Assembly (NCBI GenBank): GCA_022562275.1
Contig: JADFPP010000011.1
Location: 1-58,290 of the forward strand
Source: Bacteroidota bacterium
GTDB taxonomy: Bacteria; Bacteroidota; Ignavibacteria; Ignavibacteriales; Ignavibacteriaceae
Direction: 5' to 3'
DNA: 58,290 nucleotides
The notes beneath the pieces were generated by a model. That model ran no database searches and was not told the origin of the DNA. It saw only the letters and a list, made by a program, of their open reading frames with translations. Both the position numbers and the translations under genes were made by a program. Positions 35,714 to 44,638 of this stretch are shown piece by piece (the stretch's first letter is position 1; each line of letters opens with the position of its first letter).

Positions 35714-36358
35714 TTGAATATAGAACACATTTGTTTTGATCTTGACGGCACACTTGTTAAATCAGATAAAACAATTTATAAAGCTACACTTGCTACATTA
35801 AGACACCTTAATATAAAGGGTGATATTCCCGAACAAAAATTTAATAATATGATAGGGTTACACTTTGTTGATATTTTTAATGAATTCAATTTGGAAGTTC
35901 CTGATTTTGAAAAGTTTATTGGGATTTATAAAAAAATATATTTTGACTTCATAGATGATTCAAAATTATATAACAACGTTGAAGATGTACTTTTTTCTTT
36001 AAAGAATGATAAAGATATTAAATTATCATTGCTTACAACTAAAGGGCAGGATCAGGCGGAAAGAATTATAAAATATTTTAATCTGGATAATCATTTTGAT
36101 TTTATAATGGGAAGAAGGGAGGGTATTGCCCACAAACCATCCGCAGAACCGTTGTTGTTTATTTGTAATGAATTGGAAATTGATGCTAAAAATACATTGA
36201 TGGTTGGTGATACTGAATTAGATATTTTATGCGGGAAGAATGCCGGGGCAATCACGTGTGGAGTTACTTACGGTTACAGAACTGAGGAAAGCCTAAAGGA
36301 AAATGATCCTGATTATTTAATTAATGATTTCGATGAGATAATATTATTATTGAGGTAA
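35714..36358 (+). CDS. HAD-superfamily hydrolase, phosphoglycolate-phosphatase-like
   Basis: A 214-residue haloacid-dehalogenase-type phosphatase. Motif I is FDLDGTLV (Asp9, Asp11), motif II is LLTTKG, motif III lies around HKPSAEPLLF, and motif IV is MVGDTELDILCGKNAG. The cap is helical (C1), as in Gph and PGMB-like enzymes. The start is TTG with an AAGGA-like site about 10 nt upstream. The substrate is unknown. It is monocistronic. Confidence 0.88.
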   Translation: MNIEHICFDLDGTLVKSDKTIYKATLATLRHLNIKGDIPEQKFNNMIGLHFVDIFNEFNLEVPDFEKFIGIYKKIYFDFIDDSKLYNNVEDVLFSLKNDKDIKLSLLTTKGQDQAERIIKYFNLDNHFDFIMGRREGIAHKPSAEPLLFICNELEIDAKNTLMVGDTELDILCGKNAGAITCGVTYGYRTEESLKENDPDYLINDFDEIILLLR

Positions 36359-36607
36359 ACCTAGATCATTAAGTGGTATATTTAACACTGTTTGAATTTA
36401 AACAGGAAAAATTTAATCGTATATAATGTACATTTAAGTTACCAAGCTAAAGAAGAGTTTGAGGTTATTATATTTTTAAAAATTGATATTATTGGTTATC
36501 CGCATAAATGTTGCCAATCCAAACATAAATAACTAACTTCAAAATAATTTTTTTGCATCTGTTTTTTCTCCGAACACACTTTTTCACATTAAGTTATAGA
36601 TTCAAAA

Positions 36608-38038
36608 ATGACAAACAAGATCAGCGACAAAAGGGAACATAGTTTCTTTGGGGATGTAGTAAGTTATTTTGAACGGGCAGCAAGGTATACAAAACATCCG
36701 GCTGGATTATTGGATCAGATAAAATGTTGTAATAGTGTTTACAGAATGAAATTTCCCGTACGATTAAAAGAGGGTATCAAGGTGATTACAGCCTACAGAG
36801 CTGAGCACAGCCAGCACAAAATGCCTGTTAAAGGCGGGATCAGATATAGTACAGCCGTAAACCAGGATGAAGTTATGGCACTTGCAGCGTTAATGACTTA
36901 CAAGTGTGCTGTGGTTGATGTTCCCTTTGGTGGAGCAAAAGGCGGCGTTTGCATCGATCCGCGCAAATACAGCGAAGTTGAACTTGAGCAGATCACCCGC
37001 CGTTATACTTCAGAATTAATAAGGAAGAATTTCATAGGTCCCGGAATTGATGTTCCCGCACCCGATTATGGAACCGGCGCAAGAGAAATGGCATGGATAG
37101 CTGATACTTATGCCGCATTTAATCCCGGGCAGATAGATGCAATTGGATGTGTTACGGGCAAGCCAATCAGCCAGGGTGGAATAAGAGGAAGAACCGCAGC
37201 AACCGGACGCGGTGTTTTTTATGGTGTTCGGGAAGCGGTTAATATTAAAGATGATATGAAAAAACTTGGTCTCGAACCGGGTATTCAAAACAAAAAAGTA
37301 ATTGTACAGGGATTGGGAAATGTTGGTTATTACACCGCAAAGTTTTTCCAGCAGGGTGGTGCGGATGTAATTGCAATTGCTGAATATGAAGGAGCAATTT
37401 ATGATAAAAATGGTTTGGATGTAGATGAAGTATTTAAACATAGAAAAAAATCAGGTTCGATATTGAATTTTAAAAATGCAAAAAATATTACGCCGAGTGA
37501 AAAAGCTTTAGAAATGGCCTGCGATATTTTAATTCCGGCTGCATTGGAAAATCAAATTAATTCTGGAAATGCTAAAAGAATAAAAGCAAAAATTATCGGC
37601 GAAGCGGCAAACGGACCGGTTACTCCTGAAGCAGAAAGAGTGTTATTAAAAAAAGGTGTGTTTATCATCCCCGATCTTTATCTTAATGCCGGAGGTGTTA
37701 CGGTTTCTTACTTTGAATGGTTGAAAAATCTTTCACACGTTCGGTTTGGCAGAATGGGTAAGCGTTATGATGAGCTGGTTAACAGAACTTTGGTCGATTC
37801 AATCGAGAGGGCATCCGGCAAATCACTTAGCTCAAAAAATAAAGAAATTATATTGCACGGTGCTGGCGAAGAAGACCTTGTTAATTCCGGCTTGGAAGAA
37901 ACAATGATTAATGCATACAACGAAATAAGAGAAACCTGGAAGAGTAATAAAAAAATTCCCGATTTAAGAACAGCTACTTTTGTTGTTGCAATTAATAAAA
38001 TTGCTAACTCTTATATTGCATTGGGAATATTTCCATAA
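36608..38038 (+). CDS. glutamate dehydrogenase (Glu/Leu/Phe/Val family, 476 aa)
   Basis: Reversible oxidative deamination of glutamate. The substrate region is [31 protein letters not shown] followed by PFGGAKGG, and the coenzyme-binding loop is [15 protein letters not shown]. It has an extended [14 protein letters not shown] motif. It differs from the second glutamate dehydrogenase in the window (44639..46000), so the cell has two distinct types. Coenzyme preference is not decidable with confidence; GLGNVG with a following acidic residue (EYEG) suggests NAD. It has no operon partner. Confidence 0.93.
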   Translation: MTNKISDKREHSFFGDVVSYFERAARYTKHPAGLLDQIKCCNSVYRMKFPVRLKEGIKVITAYRAEHSQHKMPVKGGIRYSTAVNQDEVMALAALMTYKCAVVDVPFGGAKGGVCIDPRKYSEVELEQITRRYTSELIRKNFIGPGIDVPAPDYGTGAREMAWIADTYAAFNPGQIDAIGCVTGKPISQGGIRGRTAATGRGVFYGVREAVNIKDDMKKLGLEPGIQNKKVIVQGLGNVGYYTAKFFQQGGADVIAIAEYEGAIYDKNGLDVDEVFKHRKKSGSILNFKNAKNITPSEKALEMACDILIPAALENQINSGNAKRIKAKIIGEAANGPVTPEAERVLLKKGVFIIPDLYLNAGGVTVSYFEWLKNLSHVRFGRMGKRYDELVNRTLVDSIERASGKSLSSKNKEIILHGAGEEDLVNSGLEETMINAYNEIRETWKSNKKIPDLRTATFVVAINKIANSYIALGIFP

Positions 38039-38079
38039 GTATTTTATAAAGACTCACGATCGAGTGCCTCTGATTTATT

Positions 38080-38730
38080 TTATCTCAGTACAAACTTAAT
38101 AGGGATCACCAGTTTTACTCTAACAGGTTTACCTCTTTGTTTTCCGGGAACAAATTTCGTATTCAGAACTGCGTCTAATGCTTCCTCATCCAATCCGCCG
38201 CCGATACCTTTTTTTACCTTCGCATTAATCACGTTGCCTTCTTCATCTATTATAGCTTCAATATAAACAGTTCCTTTAATTCCTGCTCTTCTTCCAAATT
38301 CTGTGTAATGTATCTTTTCCTGAATAGCTTGTATGCCACCGATTGGATGAGGCATTTCCTCAACTGCAACAAATATTATTGGTTCCTCTATTGCACCTGG
38401 CGGATCACGCGGTGGAGGAGGCGGACCGATTTGGGCATCCAGATCAATTTCGACATCATCTAATTCTATTTCCTGCGGGACTTCATCTGTGTTGACTAAA
38501 ACAGGCGCGGGCATTGGCAGAGGAGGCGGTTTAGGTTTTTGAACAGTATTTATAATATTCTCAATAGTAATAAGATCTTGTGTTTGATTAAAGTTTTCAT
38601 AAGAGTTTCCATCTTTAGGGGACAGCTTAAACGCTGCAATAATCAGGGAAAGTGAAAGTATAAGACTAATCTCAAAATATCGTCTGTATTTTCTCCTCAA
38701 ATCAACTCTATAGTTTTTGATGGCGGGTAC
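38080..38730 (-). CDS. TonB-like energy transducer, start codon uncertain
   Basis: Couples the proton-motive force to outer-membrane transport. It has one N-terminal membrane anchor (FEISLILSLSLIIAAF), a proline-rich periplasmic spacer, and a C-terminal TonB domain ending KPVRVKLVIPIKFVLR. A TTG at 38700 would start it, but the frame stays open upstream. The codons preceding it encode PAIKNYRVDL, which looks like the normal N-terminus. A perfect AGGAGG (38741..38736) sits 5 nt before a GTA codon (38730), so the natural start appears to have been lost or to be non-canonical. The domain call is firm; the start is not. Confidence 0.85.
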   Translation of the reverse strand, partial: VPAIKNYRVDLRRKYRRYFEISLILSLSLIIAAFKLSPKDGNSYENFNQTQDLITIENIINTVQKPKPPPLPMPAPVLVNTDEVPQEIELDDVEIDLDAQIGPPPPPRDPPGAIEEPIIFVAVEEMPHPIGGIQAIQEKIHYTEFGRRAGIKGTVYIEAIIDEEGNVINAKVKKGIGGGLDEEALDAVLNTKFVPGKQRGKPVRVKLVIPIKFVLR

Positions 38731-38831
38731 AATTACCTCCTGGCTTTTATATTTGATTCCGGTTTAACTACATGCCATCAATATTGTTCCTGATGAGATT
38801 AATTTATTACTTTGGAAACAGACGGGTTTAT

Positions 38832-39212
38832 TTATAATCCTCCCCCGAAGACTTCCGACAGTTCAATCTCATAACCGTTTGGATCTTTGATGTAGATCGA
38901 TGTTGAACTTTCCCACTTTAATGGACCCCCATAAAAAATTTCTATTTCCATCTCTGTACACTTCTGCATTATATCATCAAAATTCTCAATGTGAAATCCA
39001 AAGTGGTGAAATCCTTTTTTTGTATAACCCTTAAATTCAGGTATTTCATATAGACAAAGTTTTACTCTTTCATTGCCGATAATTTTTGAATTTTGATCAG
39101 GCTGTTCTTTTAATACTTCAAACCCAAAAAGTTTTTTATAGAAATCAACCGATTCTTTCAGACTGACCACTTCTATATTAACGTGATCCATGCCACTAAC
39201 TTTAAGATTCAT
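38832..39212 (-). CDS. VOC-family (glyoxalase/dioxygenase-like) protein
   Basis: A 126-residue single vicinal-oxygen-chelate domain with two beta-alpha-beta-beta-beta modules. The first starts MDHVNIEVVSLKESVDFYKKLFGF and the second FHHFGFHIENFDDIM, ending YIKDPNGYEIELSE. His10, His60 or nearby, and the C-terminal Glu are candidate metal ligands. Function could be lactoylglutathione-lyase-like, bleomycin-resistance-like or other; sequence does not decide. AGGAGT ribosome-binding site upstream of the ATG. Confidence 0.85.
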   Translation of the reverse strand: MNLKVSGMDHVNIEVVSLKESVDFYKKLFGFEVLKEQPDQNSKIIGNERVKLCLYEIPEFKGYTKKGFHHFGFHIENFDDIMQKCTEMEIEIFYGGPLKWESSTSIYIKDPNGYEIELSEVFGGGL

Positions 39213-39409
39213 TTTATACTCCTGTAATAAATGATTAAAATATAAATTGCACTCTTTTCAATCGGAATAATAAAACTTTTTAGTGAATGTAAAATAGCAT
39301 ACAATTTCTGCATTAATAATTTATAATTATTATACTATTATAAAAATATTTTGTTAATTATGTGTGAGTCAACTTACGATTTAAGTGAATTATTATTTAC
39401 AATTATCTT

Positions 39410-40090
39410 ATGTACAAGTATTCTATAATCATTCCAACATTAAATGAAGAGAAATTTCTACCGCTTGTTCTGGAACATCTTAATAAATTTGATGAAGACT
39501 TCGAAATTATAGTTGCGGACGGCGGAAGCAGAGATGATACATTAATCACTGCTGAAGATTTTAATGTTAAAATATGTAAGTGTGAAAAAGGAAAAGGTTT
39601 ACAGCTCAATAACGGTGCTAAATGTTCATCAGGGAAAGTGTTAATCTTTCTGCATGCCGACACTTTTTTACCGGATGATGTTTTTAATTTGATTAATGAA
39701 TATATGTTTATCAAGAAAATTAATATTGCAACATTTAAAATGAAATTTGATATTGAAAACTATTTAATGAAAGTTTATTCATGGTTCACAAAGTTCGATT
39801 CCATATTTACAACATTCGGCGATCAGGTTATTGTTATACGAAGAGATTTTTTTAATGAATTGAATGGATTTCCCAACTTAACTATTTTTGAAGATGTTGA
39901 GTTGTGCAGGAAAGCAAGAAGAAAAACAAAAATTTATAAACTGCCTGCATTTGTAACAACCTCAGCAAGACGATTTATAAGAAAAGGAATTCTTAAGACA
40001 CAACTATTAAACGGATTATATATAATGGGATATTTAATTGGTGTGAGTCCCGCAAGAATTTATAAGAAATACTTTAAAGAAAAATTATGA
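39410..40090 (+). CDS. family 2 glycosyltransferase, TIGR04283-like
   Basis: A 226-residue GT-A glycosyltransferase. The opening motif SIIIPTLNEE is followed by EIIVADGGSRDDT, CEKGKGLQLNNGAKC and the catalytic-site motif FLHADT. This set is typical of the TIGR04283 group, often found beside DUF547 or radical-SAM proteins. Its product is unknown. The stop overlaps the start of the DUF547 gene by 4 nt (ATGA), which supports a functional link. Confidence 0.85.
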   Translation: MYKYSIIIPTLNEEKFLPLVLEHLNKFDEDFEIIVADGGSRDDTLITAEDFNVKICKCEKGKGLQLNNGAKCSSGKVLIFLHADTFLPDDVFNLINEYMFIKKINIATFKMKFDIENYLMKVYSWFTKFDSIFTTFGDQVIVIRRDFFNELNGFPNLTIFEDVELCRKARRKTKIYKLPAFVTTSARRFIRKGILKTQLLNGLYIMGYLIGVSPARIYKKYFKEKL

Positions 40091-40866
40091 TAAAAATTGG
40101 CTGTATATTTTTAGGAATACTTTTTTTTGTTTCAGTTAGTTCGGCACAAGATGAAAATGATCAGCATTTATTATTCACTCAAATATTGAATGATTATGTT
40201 TTTAACGGATTGGTAAATTATATAAAATTAAAAGATGATAAACGGCTCGATAAATATTTAGAGCAGCTTGAAAATACTAATCCTGATAATCTTTTAACCG
40301 ATGATGATAAACTTGCGTTTTGGATAAATGCCTATAATGCTTACACTTTAAAATTTATAGTTGAAGAATATCCAGTAGAAAGTATTAATGATCTTCATTG
40401 GGGCGGATTGTATCTTGGGTCTTTACTCGGTACAACTGTTTGGGATGATGAGAAAATAATAATAAATGGAAAAAGGTTATCACTTAACAATATCGAACAC
40501 GATATTGCACGCAAAATATTTAATGAGGAAAGAGTGCACTTTGTGATGGTTTGTGCTTCTTATAGTTGTCCTCCGCTTCGGGATGAAGCTTATGAAGGTA
40601 TTAAACTTAACGAACAGCTTAACGAGCAGGCAAGAATATTTTTTAATGATGAAACAAAAAATAAATTTGATTTGAAAAAGCGAATAGCATACTTATCTAA
40701 AATATTTGATTGGTATGATGATGACTTTGGCAAAGATAAGAATGAAATTTTAATTTATGTTTCTCAATATTTGGATGAAAATCTGGCAAAACAAATAAAG
40801 GATAATATTAACGAATGGCAGATCGATTATTTAAGCTATGATTGGGATTTGAATGAGCTAAAGTAA
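40087..40866 (+). CDS. exported DUF547 protein
   Basis: A 259-residue protein with a signal peptide (residues 1-20, ending SSAQ). The DUF547 core is KLAFWINAYNAYTLKFIVEE, followed by IEHDIARKIF and the cysteine-containing MVCASYSCPPLRDEAYEG. The domain has a papain-like appearance but no assigned activity. It is coupled to the upstream glycosyltransferase (4-nt overlap), a pairing seen repeatedly in bacterial genomes, which suggests a cell-envelope role. Confidence 0.85.
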   Translation: MIKIGCIFLGILFFVSVSSAQDENDQHLLFTQILNDYVFNGLVNYIKLKDDKRLDKYLEQLENTNPDNLLTDDDKLAFWINAYNAYTLKFIVEEYPVESINDLHWGGLYLGSLLGTTVWDDEKIIINGKRLSLNNIEHDIARKIFNEERVHFVMVCASYSCPPLRDEAYEGIKLNEQLNEQARIFFNDETKNKFDLKKRIAYLSKIFDWYDDDFGKDKNEILIYVSQYLDENLAKQIKDNINEWQIDYLSYDWDLNELK

Positions 40867-40941
40867 CCACTACAGTAATTCTCACAATTATAATCAGCTT
40901 GTGCCCCAATTGGATTTCCGGAATTAAATTGATAATTATTA

Positions 40942-41402
40942 TTATTCGTGAAATATCATTAAACCGTAATGTCCAACACTATAATCCCTGTTAAACTTAT
41001 AAACAGATATTACAATTTTATATTCTTCATCTGATCTTGGCTTTATTGAAACTGTAGCCACGTCATCATTTTCAGCATCATCTTCAATTTTTTTCCATTT
41101 CCCCTTTCTTTCTATATATACTGTAATATCAATATCTTTAATTCTGTAATCACCAAAAGCAGCTATGCCGTGAGTCAAGCCCTCATATAAAGTTCGGAAT
41201 GTTCTTCTCTTATTAAATCATATTCTATTCTTACTATTTCAAAATCTTCACTCTCAATTTCTTCTGCCAATGGTTTAGCTGCAGCTAATATTGGCTCCAT
41301 TGAAGTTCCTTTATCATTATCCAGGTAGGAATAATTCTTTTGACCAAAAGATATAGCGGCTGTAAATACAAATACAATTGCTATAAGTATACTCAGTTTC
41401 AT
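40942..41402 (-). pseudogene. small secreted protein gene broken by a 2-nt frameshift
   Basis: Two partial frames on the minus strand fit one gene. The first (from ATG 41402, with AGAGG 7 nt upstream) has a signal peptide (KLSILIAIVFVFTAAISFGQ) and ends at TGA 41177..41175. The second runs from there to 40942 in another frame. Removing one TA from the TATAT run near 41185..41190 restores a continuous reading, ELYEGLTHGIAAFGDYR. The combined protein would be an exported beta-rich protein of about 150 residues with no known domain. This is true decay or an assembly error at a short dinucleotide repeat. Confidence 0.65.
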
Positions 41403-41467
41403 TATGCAACCTCTTGTATTTAAGGGGAATTGAAAATACTTGTAAGACAATTTAAGAAAATATTTAT

Positions 41468-44400
41468 TTACGATTCAGGCTTTAAGATCATTCCTTTGTT
41501 TGCATGTCCGCTCATCTGAATAATTAGCGGTTTATCAAATCGTAAGTGTTTTGTGTATTTTTTTTGTGCGTAGGGTTGAACAGAAAGGAGCCACTCCCAA
41601 TTTATAAAACCATCATTATGCACAGTATCAATTGAAAAGTAACCAATCATAAAAGATGTTATATTCTGAAAAAAATGTGAACCCTGTGAAGGTTCAACTA
41701 CCATGTCCTTAAAGCTTGTTTCAATTATTGCTTTCGCTCCGGCAATTTGTTCCCATTTTACTGGTATGCCAAGCCACGGATCAAGTGATCCCCATCTACC
41801 AACCCCTATAAGTAAATATGGTTTATTTGATTTAATTAGATCACCATTGAATGATGCAACTTCTGCAGCAACCTCACTGCTTTTTGAACGTTCAAATAAG
41901 TGGTAATCTACAATTACTATATCCTTAATGTCACTAATAATTCCGTTACCCAATACCTGTTTACTTCTGCAGATAAGTTCATCATCATTATGTTCCTCAA
42001 TATTTAATTGCTCTTCCCCAAGACTTATAACAAGCGGTCTAATTTGCAATATTCCGAATTCGTTATTTGTATTTCTATCAGTATTTACGTTTACTGCAAA
42101 TTCCATTTCAATCGGAGTACCCATTCCCCAGATTCCTAAATCCAACAATAAATTTAAAATCTCTGACAGTGGAAACAACTTTTGTTTTAAAATTGGTCCG
42201 AATGTTACAACCCTGGGTCCGGTTCTTGAAAGACCATCATATATTGCATAATTATCAGCAACATATGTAGAACCAACTAAATTTAACGAACCGTCCTTTT
42301 CTGCAATATCTATACTATGGCATTTAACATTTAAATCGTGTGCATCAATGTGATGATCTAATTTCTCATCTAACTGAAGTGCGTAAAATCCTTTTTGAGA
42401 GTTGTTCAAAGATTCTTCAACCGAATAAAATTGAATAAGATCATCAGGATATTTTGGATTAAATCTTACGGTATTGCCTCCCTCAACAACCGTTTTGCCC
42501 AATCCAAGTGCAACGGCTACAACACCATCAGATGATTCCTGGTGAGGGAGCGGATAAAAGTTATATGATTTTGCTACTCCGCTAATATCGGGGTAAAACC
42601 TGTTCTCGTGTGTTACACCAATCATCTTCTGAATAATTACTGCCATCTTTTCTTCTTCTGTTCGGTATGAAGTAATTTTTATATAATTTTTCGCACCTTG
42701 ATAGAATGTTGAGGCAAAGACTTTTTTAATTGTTGAAATTAAATCATTCAATCTTTTATCCAGATCGGCATGATTATTTGGAATCATATATGTTTGATAA
42801 ACTCCTGCAAAGGGATGATACTGTGAATCTTCCAGAAGGCTTGATGATCTGACTGCTAAAGGAGAATTCATTAGTATTAAAAATTCGGTAAGTTTATCCA
42901 AAATGTCCTTTGGAAAATTTTGAGCACTAAGAAATGTTTTCAATATATTTTCATCATTTTCACAATTAAGTGCAAACTCTCGCAACTCATTTGAATCTAA
43001 AAAATAATCAAAAACTTCGGTACCTAAAATTACAGCCGGAGGCACATATATTTGTGTATTTTTAAACTTATTGCTAATGTGATAATTATTTATAAGTGTG
43101 TTAATAAACCCCAAGCCTCTGGCTTTTCCACCAAGGGAACCGCCACCTATTCTTGCAAGACTGTTTTCCGGATCGAATGTTCCTTTATCGAAATCAGCAA
43201 TTATACCTCTTTGTCTTATTGTTCTGTATTCATGCAACGATTTAATCAGGTCCTGTCTGAGTGCTTCATCGTTTGAATAATCAGAAATTTTTCTCGGTCT
43301 TAGTTGATGCGCCAGCCAGAATTCCGTTCTGGCTTTCAGCCAGTTTGAAAAATGATTTCTTGAACCATGGAAATTAATACTTTCTAGTGGAACTACTTTC
43401 AAACATTCTTCAAGACTCTTTAAATCTGTTGCACGTCCTACTTCTTTTCCGCTGGCAGTCTTAAAAACAAAATCACCGAAACCAAATTGATCATTAAGAA
43501 ATTGCCTGAAATCGGTTAACAATGTTGGAGAATTTTTTAAAAGAAATGAGGTGTTGATATTTTTTGCTAATTTTTCATTTTCCGGGTTATCTGAAGTAAG
43601 AAGAACAGGTATATCGGGGTGGTCCTTTTTAACAGCTTTTGCAAATCGTATCCCGGCTTTGATGTCTAATTTATTTTTACGAGGAAAAGATATATCCGAT
43701 ATTATACCCAATACTAATTGTTTATACTTTTTATAGTATTCCCATGCCTCTTCATAATTAGAACATAAAAGGATTTTTGGTCTCGCCCTCATTCGTAAAA
43801 ATTTATGCGTAAGGTTTATCCCTTCCGAAATTAATTGACGGGATTGTTTAAGTACTTCGGTATATATTAGAGGGAGGAAATAAGAATAATAGCGAACGTT
43901 GTCTTCTATAAATATTATGTTCTGAACCCCTATCATTTCACTATCGTTCTCAATGTTTTTAATATCTTCTAAATATTTTATTATTCCCAATATAATTCTG
44001 AAATCACCTGCCCAGGTAAATATTTTATTAAATACATCTTTTTCAGGATTGTTTAAGAGTAATTTTAACTCACTATTATCATGTGCAAGCAGCACTATTG
44101 GAATTATCAATCCGGATTGACGAATCATTTTTGCAAAATTCAAAACGTGCATGTCCTCTATGTGCATGGTTGTTATAATTAGGTCAAATCTGTTTTCATC
44201 ATTTATCATGCGCATTGCTTCTTGGCCGCTGGAAACCCTTGTTAAATCAGGTGAGTGTGTAAGGTTTAATCCTTGATATTCATTTCTAATAAGCTCGTAA
44301 AGTCTGCCGTCCTCTTCAAACAAATATAGATCATAAAGGCTGGATACAAGAAGAATATCTCTTATTCGGTACTTCATCAGGTTTTGAAACCCCTGCATTC

Positions 44401-44473
44401 TGTTTCCGAAAGCATTCTCCACCCACTGTGCCTCACGATCAGAATTTATTTTTTTTGTGTACTTCATTACCAT
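41468..44473 (-). CDS. receiver-like plus PEP/pyruvate-binding (PPDK_N) protein
   Basis: A 1001-residue cytosolic protein. Two response-regulator-like folds lie at about 37-165 and 185-325; the second has a candidate phospho-acceptor in ISDISFP. A pyruvate-phosphate-dikinase N-terminal ATP-grasp domain follows (about 440-900), with GGGSLGGKARGLGF at 443-456, LAVRSSSLLEDSQYHPFAGV, and LQIRPLV near 820. It lacks the phospho-histidine swivel and PEP TIM-barrel domains, so it cannot be a normal PEP synthase. It is probably a regulator or phosphotransfer protein. It lies downstream of gdhA, and a remnant of a second copy lies just beyond that gene. Confidence 0.8.
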   Translation of the reverse strand: MVMKYTKKINSDREAQWVENAFGNRMQGFQNLMKYRIRDILLVSSLYDLYLFEEDGRLYELIRNEYQGLNLTHSPDLTRVSSGQEAMRMINDENRFDLIITTMHIEDMHVLNFAKMIRQSGLIIPIVLLAHDNSELKLLLNNPEKDVFNKIFTWAGDFRIILGIIKYLEDIKNIENDSEMIGVQNIIFIEDNVRYYSYFLPLIYTEVLKQSRQLISEGINLTHKFLRMRARPKILLCSNYEEAWEYYKKYKQLVLGIISDISFPRKNKLDIKAGIRFAKAVKKDHPDIPVLLTSDNPENEKLAKNINTSFLLKNSPTLLTDFRQFLNDQFGFGDFVFKTASGKEVGRATDLKSLEECLKVVPLESINFHGSRNHFSNWLKARTEFWLAHQLRPRKISDYSNDEALRQDLIKSLHEYRTIRQRGIIADFDKGTFDPENSLARIGGGSLGGKARGLGFINTLINNYHISNKFKNTQIYVPPAVILGTEVFDYFLDSNELREFALNCENDENILKTFLSAQNFPKDILDKLTEFLILMNSPLAVRSSSLLEDSQYHPFAGVYQTYMIPNNHADLDKRLNDLISTIKKVFASTFYQGAKNYIKITSYRTEEEKMAVIIQKMIGVTHENRFYPDISGVAKSYNFYPLPHQESSDGVVAVALGLGKTVVEGGNTVRFNPKYPDDLIQFYSVEESLNNSQKGFYALQLDEKLDHHIDAHDLNVKCHSIDIAEKDGSLNLVGSTYVADNYAIYDGLSRTGPRVVTFGPILKQKLFPLSEILNLLLDLGIWGMGTPIEMEFAVNVNTDRNTNNEFGILQIRPLVISLGEEQLNIEEHNDDELICRSKQVLGNGIISDIKDIVIVDYHLFERSKSSEVAAEVASFNGDLIKSNKPYLLIGVGRWGSLDPWLGIPVKWEQIAGAKAIIETSFKDMVVEPSQGSHFFQNITSFMIGYFSIDTVHNDGFINWEWLLSVQPYAQKKYTKHLRFDKPLIIQMSGHANKGMILKPES

Positions 44474-44555
44474 TAAGTTAAATAATTATTTCTGAAAATA
44501 TATGAAGATTTCTTTCTTTAATAAATTCATTAAAAAGACCACATTGAAATAAAAA

Positions 44556-44596
44556 TGGCGAAGCAACCATTTGAGGAAAATAGTAATACTTCGCCA
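44556..44596 (-). terminator. possible terminator/attenuator between gdhA and the PPDK_N protein
   Basis: TGGCGAAG (44556..44563) and CTTCGCCA (44589..44596) form a perfect 8-bp stem with a 25-nt loop, followed on the minus strand by a T-rich run. The long loop makes it a weaker terminator, so partial readthrough to the downstream gene is possible. Confidence 0.4.
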
Positions 44597-44638
44597 GCTA
44601 TAAAGTGCGTTTAGGGAAAATAACTATGATTTTAATGT

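Noticed and set aside
41703-43736. Several 60-110-codon + strand frames opposite the 1001-aa gene
   Set aside because: They are antisense shadows of a clearly coding sequence with recognised domains.
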